A DNA stretch of 64,000 nt from Thermodesulfobacteriota bacterium (GCA_025062045.1 JANXAF010000004.1:98296-162295); one strand, 5' to 3'; numbered from the stretch's first letter, positions 1 through 8,471 are shown. Notes: a model not told the origin generated them from the sequence alone. Numbers and translations: made by a program.

Positions 1-246
1 AGGATAAAGGAAGGAAAGATCGAAAACTATCAGGTGATAACGCCTTCAACCTGGAACGTTTCACCAAAGGATGACAAGGATCAACCTGGAGCCCTTGAAC
101 AGGCGTTAATAGGGACAAAGATAAAGGATGAAAAAAACCCGTTCGAGATTGTAAGGATAGTAAGGTCTTTTGATCCCTGCCTAGCCTGTTCCATCCACTT
201 GATAGATGCACGGGGAAAAGAAAGAACGGCTTTTCGTATAACATAA
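1..246 (+). CDS. [NiFe] hydrogenase large subunit, C-terminal end (partial)
   Basis: The open frame runs in from the left edge and has no start in the window. It carries the C-terminal nickel-binding L2 motif DPCLACSIH, preceded by the family-typical WN.SP and ALIGT stretches. These fit the group 1 large-subunit pattern best by eye, though a group 3 enzyme is not excluded. The 15 residues after the motif's His would be the peptide removed by a maturation endopeptidase once nickel is inserted; such a protease is encoded at 60966-61454. The second L2 ligand is Cys, not selenocysteine. MetV starts 12 bases downstream, so H2-derived electrons may feed the MetVF pair (inference). Confidence 0.88.
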   Translation, partial: RIKEGKIENYQVITPSTWNVSPKDDKDQPGALEQALIGTKIKDEKNPFEIVRIVRSFDPCLACSIHLIDARGKERTAFRIT

Positions 247-258
247 GGAGGATGGGAG

Positions 259-906
259 ATGCTTATTTCGAAACAGAAACCCCTTGAAGAAATTATGGAA
301 TACATAGAGGGAGAAAAGAAAGTATTTTTAGTCGGATGTAAGGGATGCGCAGAGGGTTGGGAGAGCGGAGGAGAAAGGGAGATATTAGAAATGAAAAAAA
401 AGCTTGAGGAAAAAGGAAAGATAGTTACAGGACACGTTGTTGTAGATATGCTCTGTGATAAGGCACTTTCAGCAATTAAGTTGAAAAATTTCAAAAAGAA
501 GATAGACGAGGCAGACTCCTTGATAGTATTTACAGACGGGGCTGGAGTCCAAGTGGTAGCTGAACTCGTAAAAAAGATGGTTCATCCAGGGTGTAATACG
601 ATATCATCAGGAGGAGCCCACGCTGAATGGAAAGGTGCTGAAAGGTGTATGGAATGTGGAAATTGTGTCCTCGAATACACAGGAGGGTTATGTCCTATCG
701 CCAGGTGTTCAAAGCATATACTTAATGGACCATGCGGTGGTTCCCAATACGGAAAATGCGAGGTTGACGAGACTATCCCGTGCGTATGGCACCTAATATA
801 CGAAAGGTTGAAGGAGATCGGTCGGTTAGATAAGATGGAGATGTTCGTAGCTCCTAAAGACTGGAGTTTAAGCCTTATAGCCGGTCCGCCTGTAAAAAGG
901 TTCTAG
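259..906 (+). CDS. metV: MetV, zinc/Fe-S partner of methylene-H4folate reductase (copy 1)
   Basis: MetV is the partner subunit of MetF in acetogen-type methylene-tetrahydrofolate reductases. The 215-residue protein has the family's Cys pattern: Cys27 and Cys30 near the N-terminus, then a dense block (130, 133, 136, 145, 150, 159, 167, 175) containing ERCMECGNC and LNGPCGG. The ATG follows a strong GGAGG. It lies 12 bases after the hydrogenase large subunit and 10 before metF, so the three are co-transcribed. A second, diverged copy sits at 5745-6398. The MetV assignment is secure; the electron donor that reaches it is inferred from the neighbours. Confidence 0.88.
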   Translation: MLISKQKPLEEIMEYIEGEKKVFLVGCKGCAEGWESGGEREILEMKKKLEEKGKIVTGHVVVDMLCDKALSAIKLKNFKKKIDEADSLIVFTDGAGVQVVAELVKKMVHPGCNTISSGGAHAEWKGAERCMECGNCVLEYTGGLCPIARCSKHILNGPCGGSQYGKCEVDETIPCVWHLIYERLKEIGRLDKMEMFVAPKDWSLSLIAGPPVKRF

Positions 907-916
907 GAGGTAAGAA

Positions 917-1840
917 ATGAAGACGAAAAGTAACCTTGAGAGGGTTTTGAACGCCGGTTATTTTGCAGTTACGGCAGAAGTCGGTCCACCCCAGAGCGCG
1001 GATCCCGAAGTTATAAGAAAGAAGGCCAAGCTTCTTTCCGGTTACGTAGACGGGTTTAACGTCACAGACGGTCAAACTGCGGTCGTAAGAATGGCAAGCT
1101 GGGCCGCCTGCTTGATCGGAAAGGAGTTTGGGCTAGATCCAATAGTGCAGATGACCTGCCGTGACAGAAATAGAATTGCACTACAAATGGACATATTGGG
1201 TATAGCGGCTTTAGGTATAAATAATGTCCTCTGCCTTACGGGTGATCACCCGAAGTTCGGCAACCATCCCCATGCTAAAGGTGTCTACGATATAGATTCT
1301 GTACAGCTCATAAAGATCGTAAAGGATATGAGGGACGAAAAAAAGTTTCAGAATGGAGAACCGATTCCTTACGAGCCGAGACTCTTTATAGGTGCTGCCG
1401 AGAATCCTTTTGCTGATCCTTTTGAATTCAGAGTCCTAAGACTCAAAAAGAAAATTGAGGCAGGTGCTGATTTTATTCAGACGCAGATAATTTACAATGT
1501 CCCCAAGTTCAAAGAGTGGATGAAGAGGGTGTGCGACTTGGGCTTACACGAGAAAGTCAAGATTATAGCGGGCGTATCGCCGTTAAAATCTGTAGGTGCT
1601 GCAAAATACATGAAGACAAAGATACCGGGAATGGATGTGCCCGACGAGATAATTACAAGACTCCAAGGCGTTCCCAAGGATCAGGTGCCAAAGGAAGGGA
1701 TAAGGATTTGCGTGGACATAATAAACGAGCTCAAAGAGGTTAAAGGTGTAGCAGGAGTCCACATAATGGCTATAGAGTGGGAAGAGACTGTACCGGAGAT
1801 CGTGGAAGCGGCAAACCTCTATCCAAGACCTAAGTTCTAA
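917..1840 (+). CDS. metF: Methylenetetrahydrofolate reductase MetF (copy 1)
   Basis: MetF reduces 5,10-methylene-H4folate to 5-methyl-H4folate in the methyl branch of the Wood-Ljungdahl pathway or for methionine synthesis. The 307-residue FAD TIM-barrel protein shows the family motifs TAEVGPP near the N-terminus, QMTCRDRNR, CLTGDHP and FIQTQ. An AGGAGGT ribosome site precedes the ATG. It ends the plus-strand operon, and its stop overlaps the stop of the convergent response regulator by four bases. A paralogue lies at 4848-5735. A catabolic or acetogenic role rather than plain methionine biosynthesis is inferred from the hydrogenase and MetV context. Confidence 0.92.
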   Translation: MKTKSNLERVLNAGYFAVTAEVGPPQSADPEVIRKKAKLLSGYVDGFNVTDGQTAVVRMASWAACLIGKEFGLDPIVQMTCRDRNRIALQMDILGIAALGINNVLCLTGDHPKFGNHPHAKGVYDIDSVQLIKIVKDMRDEKKFQNGEPIPYEPRLFIGAAENPFADPFEFRVLRLKKKIEAGADFIQTQIIYNVPKFKEWMKRVCDLGLHEKVKIIAGVSPLKSVGAAKYMKTKIPGMDVPDEIITRLQGVPKDQVPKEGIRICVDIINELKEVKGVAGVHIMAIEWEETVPEIVEAANLYPRPKF

Positions 1841-2481
1841 ACTTTGACGATTCCCTTCTTTATGGCGTACTTTATAAGCTCCACCTTCTTTTTAAGGTGG
1901 AGTTTCTCCATTATTTTCGCTTTGTGGGTCTCAACTGTTCTTGGAGAAATAAAAAGGATCTGTGCTATTTCCTTGTCAGAGTAACCTTCCCCGATGAGCT
2001 TTAGTATCTGTGTCTCTCTTTCCGTCAAAGTTTCGTATGGAGTCTTTTCAAGCCTCTTATCTCTATAGTCCTCTATAAGGAGTTTTGCAACGGAAGGCGA
2101 GAAATAGGCTCCTCCCGTGTAGACTGCCCTTATTGCCTGAACGAGCTCTGTGGAAGCCGCCTTTTTGCTTACGAACCCTTTTGCCCCTGCCCTTATTGAG
2201 TCTAAGAGTTCATCTTTCCCTTCGTACTGGGTGAGCATAATTACTTTTGTTCCTCTAAATCTCGAAATTATCCTTCTTGTCGTTTCAATCCCGTCGATCC
2301 CAGGCATCGAGATATCCATAAGAATTATATCTGGTTCCAGTTCTTGGGTTTTCTTTTGGGCCTCGATTCCATTCTCAGCCTCCCCCACTACTTGCAAATC
2401 GGCACATAAAGAGAGAAGGCTTTTTATTCCGTCCCTCACCATCGTGTGATCATCAACTATAAGTATCTTTATCTTCCTCAT
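1837..2481 (-). CDS. NarL/FixJ-family response regulator
   Basis: A 214-residue DNA-binding response regulator. The receiver domain (about 5-120) has the acidic pair at 10-11, phospho-acceptor Asp56 (ILMDISMP), Thr84 and a Lys at 106-107. A LuxR-type helix-turn-helix occupies about 150-205 (TLTERETQIL, SPRTVETH). I chose the ATG at 2481 because GGAA precedes it; this overlaps the kinase gene by 29 bases. It is the last gene of the GltD/MvhD-metV-metF-receiver-kinase operon, so it is the probable output of the kinase at 2453-4000. Its targets are unknown; the MetVF operons on either side are candidates. Confidence 0.9.
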   Translation of the reverse strand: MRKIKILIVDDHTMVRDGIKSLLSLCADLQVVGEAENGIEAQKKTQELEPDIILMDISMPGIDGIETTRRIISRFRGTKVIMLTQYEGKDELLDSIRAGAKGFVSKKAASTELVQAIRAVYTGGAYFSPSVAKLLIEDYRDKRLEKTPYETLTERETQILKLIGEGYSDKEIAQILFISPRTVETHKAKIMEKLHLKKKVELIKYAIKKGIVKV

Positions 2482-4000
2482 CACTCGTTCCTTTTTTTCT
2501 GGGCACATATACGTTTATCCTTGTTCCCATACCTGGACTCGACTCTATGTTGCACCTTCCACCAACGAGTCTAACCCGCTCTTTCATCCCAAATAGTCCT
2601 GCGCCCCTTCCCCCTTCTTCTATAGTCTTTATCTCATGTACGTTGAATCCCATACCATCGTCCTCTATTACTAATTTGTACTCTTTGTCTTCCGAAGAAA
2701 AGATAATTCTTGCTTTTTTTGCCCGCGAATGTCTCACTATGTTGCTCAAAGCTTCTTGAGTTATTCTAAATAGAGCAAGCTCAGTCTCAGAAGAGAGTCT
2801 CTCTCGTAATTCCTCAAAACGGATCTCTGTTTCGATTCCTTTAGGTTTTAAATTTGTTTCGACCAAGTGGTTTATAGCTGCAAAAAGACCCAAAGTATCT
2901 AGAAGGGTAGGTCGAAGCTCCCTTATGATCCTCGTAAGCTCCACACTTGCGCTTACAGCTATAGCATGGGATTTTTTGATAAGTTCTCTTACTTCGGAAG
3001 TGAGTCCCTCCTCCTCAATCATATTCTTTATAGCCTGAAGGTTAAGAGAGAGAGCCGTAAGATTCTGGCTAGTCTCATCATGAAGCTCTCTAGCTATTCT
3101 TTTCCTTTCTTCTTCCTGTATAACAAGGGCAACCTGAAGAAGTTTTCTATACCTTTCCCTGGCGTTTGTCAGATTCTCGTAGAGTCTTGCCTGTTCTATT
3201 GCCATACCTAACTGGTGCCCAACCGAAGAAAGGAGGTACATATCCTCCCTGGTGAACCTTTTAGGAATCGTGCTCATGACGTTTAGAACCCCCACCACCT
3301 TTTCTTTTGCCTTAAGAGGAACACTTATCAGTGACCTTATGCCCTCAGCGCAAAGAGTTGTCGACTCCGGGACCTCCCCTAGTAATATTGGACTTCCCTC
3401 TTCGGCAACTCTCCCAGAAACTCCCTCACCCTTTCTTACTTCCCTTCCCTCTATGATGCCCAAAGAGAAACCCTTCCAGACCTCGTATCTTAAGACAGAT
3501 CTCTCTTCGTCAAGAAGCATAATCCCGCCGATAGACCCGTCGAATATGTCTAGGATTGTACTGAGAGCTGTCTCTAAGATAATTCTCAGGTCCTTAAGTC
3601 CGCTTACGGCCCTAGATATTTTGCTTATGGCATCAAGATGGTTATGATGGATCATTATTTGCTTTTCGAGTTGCCTTTCTGCACTCACATCCCTGCGTAG
3701 CTCCAAAAACTCCGTGTCAGAGATCGGCCATATGGACACTTTTATGTACTTTGGATAAGGATCCTCAGACGTGGTGTACGGGTAGGTAATAAAAAACGAT
3801 CTTTTTTCCCGTATAATCCTAGGTAAGGGGCACTCCCAAAGAGGGTGATCACATGGCATATCCCTCTTTTCTAAAAGTTCGAAGCATCTACCGTCCGCTT
3901 TTGGGATCCTCGAGGCCAAAGTGTTGTTCAAAAATAGGACACGGTAGTCCCTTGTAAAGACGAAGGCTTCATCCTCTATGAGGTTTAGAAGCTCGTACAA
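2453..4000 (-). CDS. Cytoplasmic NarX-like sensor histidine kinase (PAS-GAF-HisKA_3)
   Basis: The 515-residue kinase has no membrane segment. An N-terminal PAS-like region (1-110) contains three Cys (39, 50, 57) in a CDHPLWECP setting that could bind a metal or cofactor. A GAF domain follows (about 130-275), then a HisKA_3 dimerisation helix with phospho-acceptor His307 (RELHDE), and a C-terminal HATPase (about 410-505, DDGMGF, GLFGM). The start is a TTG at 4000 with GAGGG six bases upstream; no in-frame ATG lies nearby. It partners the NarL-type regulator that overlaps its 3' end. The cytosolic PAS/GAF layout suggests sensing of redox state or a metabolite (inference). Confidence 0.88.
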   Translation of the reverse strand: MYELLNLIEDEAFVFTRDYRVLFLNNTLASRIPKADGRCFELLEKRDMPCDHPLWECPLPRIIREKRSFFITYPYTTSEDPYPKYIKVSIWPISDTEFLELRRDVSAERQLEKQIMIHHNHLDAISKISRAVSGLKDLRIILETALSTILDIFDGSIGGIMLLDEERSVLRYEVWKGFSLGIIEGREVRKGEGVSGRVAEEGSPILLGEVPESTTLCAEGIRSLISVPLKAKEKVVGVLNVMSTIPKRFTREDMYLLSSVGHQLGMAIEQARLYENLTNARERYRKLLQVALVIQEEERKRIARELHDETSQNLTALSLNLQAIKNMIEEEGLTSEVRELIKKSHAIAVSASVELTRIIRELRPTLLDTLGLFAAINHLVETNLKPKGIETEIRFEELRERLSSETELALFRITQEALSNIVRHSRAKKARIIFSSEDKEYKLVIEDDGMGFNVHEIKTIEEGGRGAGLFGMKERVRLVGGRCNIESSPGMGTRINVYVPRKKGTSDEEDKDTYS

Positions 4001-4051
4001 AGTCGAACCCTCAATTACAATATTACCAACTCCACCATATGATCACAACAT

Positions 4052-4834
4052 TTAGGCTGCCCTTTCCAACCGCTTTCCTGCGTAAACCTGTCTTATTCCG
4101 GATATGAGCCTCTCTGAGGCAGACCTTTTTGGAATAAATCCGTAAGCTCCCACTTCTTCCGCCTTGAGTATGTTCTCTTCATCGTCATACTGGGTGAGCA
4201 TTATCACCTTCGTTTCCGGCCTTTCCTTTATTATTCTTTTTGCCGCCTCAAGACCATTCATGACAGGCATAACAATGTCCATTATTACCACATCTGGGAG
4301 GAGACTTAGGGTTTTCTCGACCGCTTCCAACCCATTTTCAGCCTCCCCCACAACCTCTATATCTTTTTGAAGCTTAAGAACCACTTTTAACCCATCTCGA
4401 ACTACCGTATGGTCATCTACAATTAGCACTTTAATCCTTCTCGAGGCTCTTTCGATGAGGACTAGAATCCTGGGAATGAGAGCAGAAGGTTCAATCGGTT
4501 TTGTCACATAGTCATCAGCGTCCATTTGCACTCCCTCGTCCATGCTCCACCCTTCCGTAAGTCTTTTTTCTAAAGGAGCATCTATCACAATGAGAGGGAC
4601 ATCCTTAAACCTAGGATGTTCCCTTATGAAGCGGTGAAGGTGAAAGGCGTCACCTCTTGGAGTTAACGTGCCAAGTATTATGAAATCTGGTTTATCCTGT
4701 GTAAGTTTCTTTTCGGCCTCATGTTTGTGGAAGGCAGTGACAACGGAAAAGCCATTTGCCTCAAGTGTCCTTTTAAACGCATCCAAAAACTCTTTTTCGT
4801 CGTCTACGATCATTATCTTTTTTTTGTTTTCCAT
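4052..4834 (-). CDS. Double-receiver protein with one degenerate receiver and no output domain
   Basis: The 260-residue protein consists of two receiver domains. In REC1 (about 6-125) the phospho-acceptor position is Gly55 (FIILGTLTP), so it should not be phosphorylated, although the acidic pair 11-12 and Lys112 remain. REC2 (about 134-255) is NarL-like and intact, with Asp186, Thr214 and Lys236. It ends where a LuxR helix-turn-helix would normally begin (GIRQVYAGKRLERAA). AGGAGG precedes the ATG. It lies between metF copy 2 and the kinase gene, 13 and 51 bases from them. A phosphate sink or docking factor for the kinase is the most likely role (inference). Confidence 0.85.
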   Translation of the reverse strand: MENKKKIMIVDDEKEFLDAFKRTLEANGFSVVTAFHKHEAEKKLTQDKPDFIILGTLTPRGDAFHLHRFIREHPRFKDVPLIVIDAPLEKRLTEGWSMDEGVQMDADDYVTKPIEPSALIPRILVLIERASRRIKVLIVDDHTVVRDGLKVVLKLQKDIEVVGEAENGLEAVEKTLSLLPDVVIMDIVMPVMNGLEAAKRIIKERPETKVIMLTQYDDEENILKAEEVGAYGFIPKRSASERLISGIRQVYAGKRLERAA

Positions 4835-4847
4835 AAGTCCTCCTTTT

Positions 4848-5735
4848 CTATAATCCGGAAGCCTCCAAAACTTCCGGTATTATGTGTTCTCTTCCGATGG
4901 CCATTATGTGAATTCCTTGGCAGAGGTTTTCTTCCTTTATCTTCCGGATGGTACGAGATGCTATCTCTATTCCTTTTTTTTCGGCGGCTTGCCTATCTAA
5001 ACCCCTTAATTCCTCAAGTACTTCTGATGGTACCCGTATTCCCGGGACGTTCTCATTCATGTAAAGAGCCATCTTGTAGGAAAAAAGCACAATTATGCCC
5101 GCTAATATCTTTACCGGAAATTGTCTAGCATACTGCATGAACTTTCTTAATGACGAAACATCGTATATACCTTGAGTTTGAAAGAAACGAGCTCCCGATT
5201 CGACCTTCTTTTCGAACTTGAAAAGTTGCGGCTCAATGGGGTCCGCTTCTGGATTACAGGAGGCACCAATAAAAAACTCGACCTTTCCAGAGAGCTTGGA
5301 CCCGGAAAGATCGTAGCCACTCTCAAGGGTCTTTATCGTCCGTATAAGCTGCACGGAATCGAGGTCAAAAACAGGCTTCGCATCTTTGTGATCCCCAATC
5401 TCCACCGCATCACCCGTAAGACAGAGAACGTTTTTAATTCCCCTAGAGTATGCGAAAAGAAGGTCGGCTTGGAGGGCAATCCTATTTCTGTCCCTGCAAG
5501 TCATCTGAAGGATTGGCTCTCCGCCCATCTCCTTTATAAGTAGACATACTCCTAAGGATGGATACCTCATCACAGAACTTTGATGGTCGGTGACATTTAA
5601 AGCGTCGACCCTGTCTTTGAGCAGTTCAATGATCTTTTTTGTGTGGGAAAGATCGCTGCCTTTTGGTGGACCAACCTCGGCTGTGACAACGAACTTCTTT
5701 GAGTTCAATTTTTCTTCAAATAAAGAGATCGCCAT
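4848..5735 (-). CDS. metF: Methylenetetrahydrofolate reductase MetF (copy 2)
   Basis: The second MetF (295 residues) retains the FAD/folate barrel motifs TAEVGPPKG, QMTCRDRNR, CLTGDAVE and FFQTQGIYD. It diverges clearly from copy 1, so this is not a recent duplication. It follows metV copy 2 by nine bases and the GltD/MvhD-type flavoprotein further upstream. The set resembles the acetogen arrangement in which MetVF is joined to Hdr/MvhD electron-transfer proteins. In this operon a GltD-like flavoprotein stands in for HdrABC. The reaction is secure at family level; direction and physiological donor are not. Confidence 0.91.
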   Translation of the reverse strand: MAISLFEEKLNSKKFVVTAEVGPPKGSDLSHTKKIIELLKDRVDALNVTDHQSSVMRYPSLGVCLLIKEMGGEPILQMTCRDRNRIALQADLLFAYSRGIKNVLCLTGDAVEIGDHKDAKPVFDLDSVQLIRTIKTLESGYDLSGSKLSGKVEFFIGASCNPEADPIEPQLFKFEKKVESGARFFQTQGIYDVSSLRKFMQYARQFPVKILAGIIVLFSYKMALYMNENVPGIRVPSEVLEELRGLDRQAAEKKGIEIASRTIRKIKEENLCQGIHIMAIGREHIIPEVLEASGL

Positions 5736-5744
5736 AAGCTGTCT

Positions 5745-6398
5745 TCAAGCTATCATAACCCGTTTCGGCTTTTTCTTTAGACTATATTCCCTTGGAGGTA
5801 CGTAAGTTCTCAAAGTTTGGACTCTGCCTAACTTCAGTAACCTCTCGTAGATCATTATCCATCCGCAGTCCATCTCTCTATCCACCTCGCACTTTCCATC
5901 TTTTGATCCACCACATGGCCCATTCAATATCCCCTTCGCGCATCTCGTTATGGGACATATCCCACCTGTTTCATAAAGTCTGCAATCACCGCAGCCTGCG
6001 CATCGCTCATCCCAGATGCCAAGTTTAGAAGAAGAGCCCATAAAAAGGGTGTTCAGACCTGGAATACAGACAACGTGTGGAAAAAACTCGGCCAAAACCT
6101 GAACACCCACTCCGCATGCGAGTGTAAGAATTGCATCGACTTCATAAGATTTGCCTTTTATAGCCTCGAGGAATTCATTATCACACTGCCTTTTTACCGT
6201 ATACTCGTGGAATCTTTTCCCATCCAGAAGACCCTTTGTTTGAGCGACTCTCAGTGCGGAGTGTATGAGTGCAACCTCCCTCTCTCCTCCACTGTTACAT
6301 ACCGTAACGCACGTTCCGCAACCGAGTATCAAAATACTATCGTACGGGGCCAAAAACCCTATTATTTCTTCGATCGGTTTTCTTGTTGCAACTATCAT
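5745..6398 (-). CDS. metV: MetV, zinc/Fe-S partner of methylene-H4folate reductase (copy 2)
   Basis: The 217-residue MetV homologue shares the SGGERE motif and the C-terminal Cys block (ERCAGCGDC, GGICPITRC, LNGPCGG, GKCEVD) with copy 1. Its N-terminal pair is CGTC at 27-30. Its ATG overlaps the stop of the upstream GltD/MvhD fusion gene (ATGA), implying translational coupling and a stable complex. It is followed after nine bases by metF. Whether copies 1 and 2 work under different donors (H2 versus a pyridine nucleotide or ferredoxin) is inference from context. Confidence 0.88.
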   Translation of the reverse strand: MIVATRKPIEEIIGFLAPYDSILILGCGTCVTVCNSGGEREVALIHSALRVAQTKGLLDGKRFHEYTVKRQCDNEFLEAIKGKSYEVDAILTLACGVGVQVLAEFFPHVVCIPGLNTLFMGSSSKLGIWDERCAGCGDCRLYETGGICPITRCAKGILNGPCGGSKDGKCEVDREMDCGWIMIYERLLKLGRVQTLRTYVPPREYSLKKKPKRVMIA

Positions 6399-8464
6399 CT
6401 TTCCCCCGTCAATGTTCGTTTAAGGATTATCTTGCTTACAACTTCTATAAAATCGTCCAGGGTTTTTCCCACATCTTTTTCCGACCCACTAAATAGCCTT
6501 ATTCTTTCCGGTTCTAACCCCAGACCCTGTATAATCTCTTTTGCCCTTTCAGCTTTAAGTTTCGCGAACATTTCTGTATTCTGTCTTGCACATCTCTCTT
6601 CCCCACAGGCCGCAATAAATACGCCCTGGGCATTAAGCTCAAAGGCCTCTACTATGTGCTCAGTTTCCAGTTTCCCGATGCATAGAACCGGAACTATATG
6701 TACCCCTGTCTTCGGAATGCTAAAAAATCGTGCCAAACTGCCCTCTCCAAAGAGACCGTACTGGCACACAAATCCAACGATGTAAAAACTTTTTTCTCTT
6801 GTTGGACGGGATGAAAGATAAAGTAACTCGAGTTCTATCTGACGCCTATCTGACGGTTTACGAAGGAAGATCGCTTTTGCGGGACATTCGCTTACGCAAA
6901 TGCCACAAGCGACGCACTCGGAGGCGGGTATTTCGACGTCCCCTTTTTCGTCCACAAATGGACTACTATAAGGACACACTCTCACACATCTAAGACAGCT
7001 TGCGCACTTTTCCTTATGGAGAATTTCTGCGCCAATACCGCACCTTAAGCATCTTTTTGCTTCCAAAAAAGCGCTTTTCCAGTCGTAGACGAGCTCAAAT
7101 GGTTCGAATCTCTCTATCCTTTCCTCCTTTGGCTTAAGAGGGGGCTCGATCCTCGATATTTTCCTTATCATCTCAACGGTCCTCGGATTCATCTCGTCCC
7201 GCACTTTCTCCTTCTTTTTTTTGTCCTCAAGGGGGTATCTCATCCGGAGATAGTCATCTATTCTTTTTGCCGCTTTCTTTCCTGTGGCTAGTGCTTCTAC
7301 AACTGATGCTGGACCGGTGACAGCATCTCCTCCGGCAAAAACACCCTCTCTACTGGTTGTAAGTGTTACAGGATCAACTTTTATAGTCCCCCTTTCCACA
7401 TGGAGATGAAAATCTTCTGGGATCTTTGGCATCTGGCCAATGGCAAAGATAACCATATCGGTCTCATGAAAATAAGTCTCCGATTCGTCGAACTTGGGAT
7501 TGAACCTTTTCTGTTCGTCAAATACAGAGAGGCATCTTATAAGTTTGAGACCCTTTACGCTTCGTTCTTCTGTGATCACAGCTTTTACCCCAAAACCCGG
7601 GTGGATTATGACTCCCTCGTCCTCACACAGTTTTATCTCGTCTTTTCCAGCAGGCATCTCTTCTTTTCTTTCGAGACATACGATATCGACTCTTTTTGCT
7701 CCAAGTCTTATGGCAGCCAAAGCGCAGTCCGCGGCAACTCCTCCCCCACCGACAACAGTTACACGTTCTTTTACCTTCATTTTAAGACCCAAATTTATCT
7801 CCCTTAGAAAGGATATGCCATCTACTACGCCATCGGTATCCTCTCCTTCTATTCCAAGCTTTCTTCCTTGGTGGGCACCTACGGTCACGAAAATGGCTTT
7901 GTAACCTTTTTCAAAAAGGAGATCCAAGGAGGTTACAGGAGTGTTCACCCTTATCTCTATGCCCATCTGGGTAAGTCTTTCGATCTCCAGATCGAGCATC
8001 TTTTTAGGGAGCCTAAATTCTGGTATACCAACCCTTAACATTCCTCCTGGCTCGCTTAAAGCTTCAAAGATCGTGACAGGGTAACCGAGGATCCTGAGGT
8101 AGTAAGCACAGGAAAGGCCCGCCGGACCTGAGCCTACTATCGCTATCCTCTCCTGATATTTGTCTTCCACTTTTTCCCTCACCATCCGGTCACCACCGAA
8201 TTCAACGGCGAACCTCTTTAGAGCCCTTATCGCTATGGGTTTATCGATCCACCTTCTTCGACATTTTTCTTCACATTTGTGAGGACACACAAATGCGCAA
8301 ATGGAAGGGAAAGGATTTTTATCCCTTATCACCCTTAAAGCCTCCATTATCCTTCCCTGTGCTATTAGATCCACGTACTCCCTTATGTCCTGATCTAGCG
8401 GACAAGCATCCTGACAGGGAGGGATGAGCGTTCTGTCTTCAATACTATGCACTCTTTTTACCAT
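6395..8464 (-). CDS. GltD-like FAD oxidoreductase fused to 4Fe-4S and MvhD domains
   Basis: The 689-residue fusion has, in order: an N-terminal Fe-S domain as in glutamate synthase small subunit (Cys17, 21, 56, 60, 64, 68); an FAD-binding fold (GSGPAG at 111-116); a second dinucleotide fold (VVGGGGVAADC near 237-247) likely for NAD(P)H; a further Cys pair and two 4Fe-4S motifs (472-527); and a C-terminal MvhD-like domain (about 558-680) with only four Cys (567, 595, 620, 625). MvhD normally links a hydrogenase to HdrA. Upstream of metV and metF, it probably delivers electrons to MetVF, possibly by bifurcation (inference). It has a promoter but no ribosome site. Confidence 0.85.
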   Translation of the reverse strand: MVKRVHSIEDRTLIPPCQDACPLDQDIREYVDLIAQGRIMEALRVIRDKNPFPSICAFVCPHKCEEKCRRRWIDKPIAIRALKRFAVEFGGDRMVREKVEDKYQERIAIVGSGPAGLSCAYYLRILGYPVTIFEALSEPGGMLRVGIPEFRLPKKMLDLEIERLTQMGIEIRVNTPVTSLDLLFEKGYKAIFVTVGAHQGRKLGIEGEDTDGVVDGISFLREINLGLKMKVKERVTVVGGGGVAADCALAAIRLGAKRVDIVCLERKEEMPAGKDEIKLCEDEGVIIHPGFGVKAVITEERSVKGLKLIRCLSVFDEQKRFNPKFDESETYFHETDMVIFAIGQMPKIPEDFHLHVERGTIKVDPVTLTTSREGVFAGGDAVTGPASVVEALATGKKAAKRIDDYLRMRYPLEDKKKKEKVRDEMNPRTVEMIRKISRIEPPLKPKEERIERFEPFELVYDWKSAFLEAKRCLRCGIGAEILHKEKCASCLRCVRVCPYSSPFVDEKGDVEIPASECVACGICVSECPAKAIFLRKPSDRRQIELELLYLSSRPTREKSFYIVGFVCQYGLFGEGSLARFFSIPKTGVHIVPVLCIGKLETEHIVEAFELNAQGVFIAACGEERCARQNTEMFAKLKAERAKEIIQGLGLEPERIRLFSGSEKDVGKTLDDFIEVVSKIILKRTLTGER

Positions 8465-8471
8465 CGAGAAT

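Noticed and set aside
81..494. 137-codon minus-strand frame over the hydrogenase end and metV
   Set aside because: It runs antisense to two genes with clear family motifs and its own translation has no recognisable pattern.
3252..3647. 131-codon plus-strand frame inside the kinase gene
   Set aside because: It lies antisense to the GAF domain of the kinase; the product is Ser/Pro-rich and unlike any family.
4001..4052. Lost helix-turn-helix of the double-receiver protein by frameshift
   Set aside because: Only 51 bases separate it from the next gene, and none of its frames resembles a LuxR domain.
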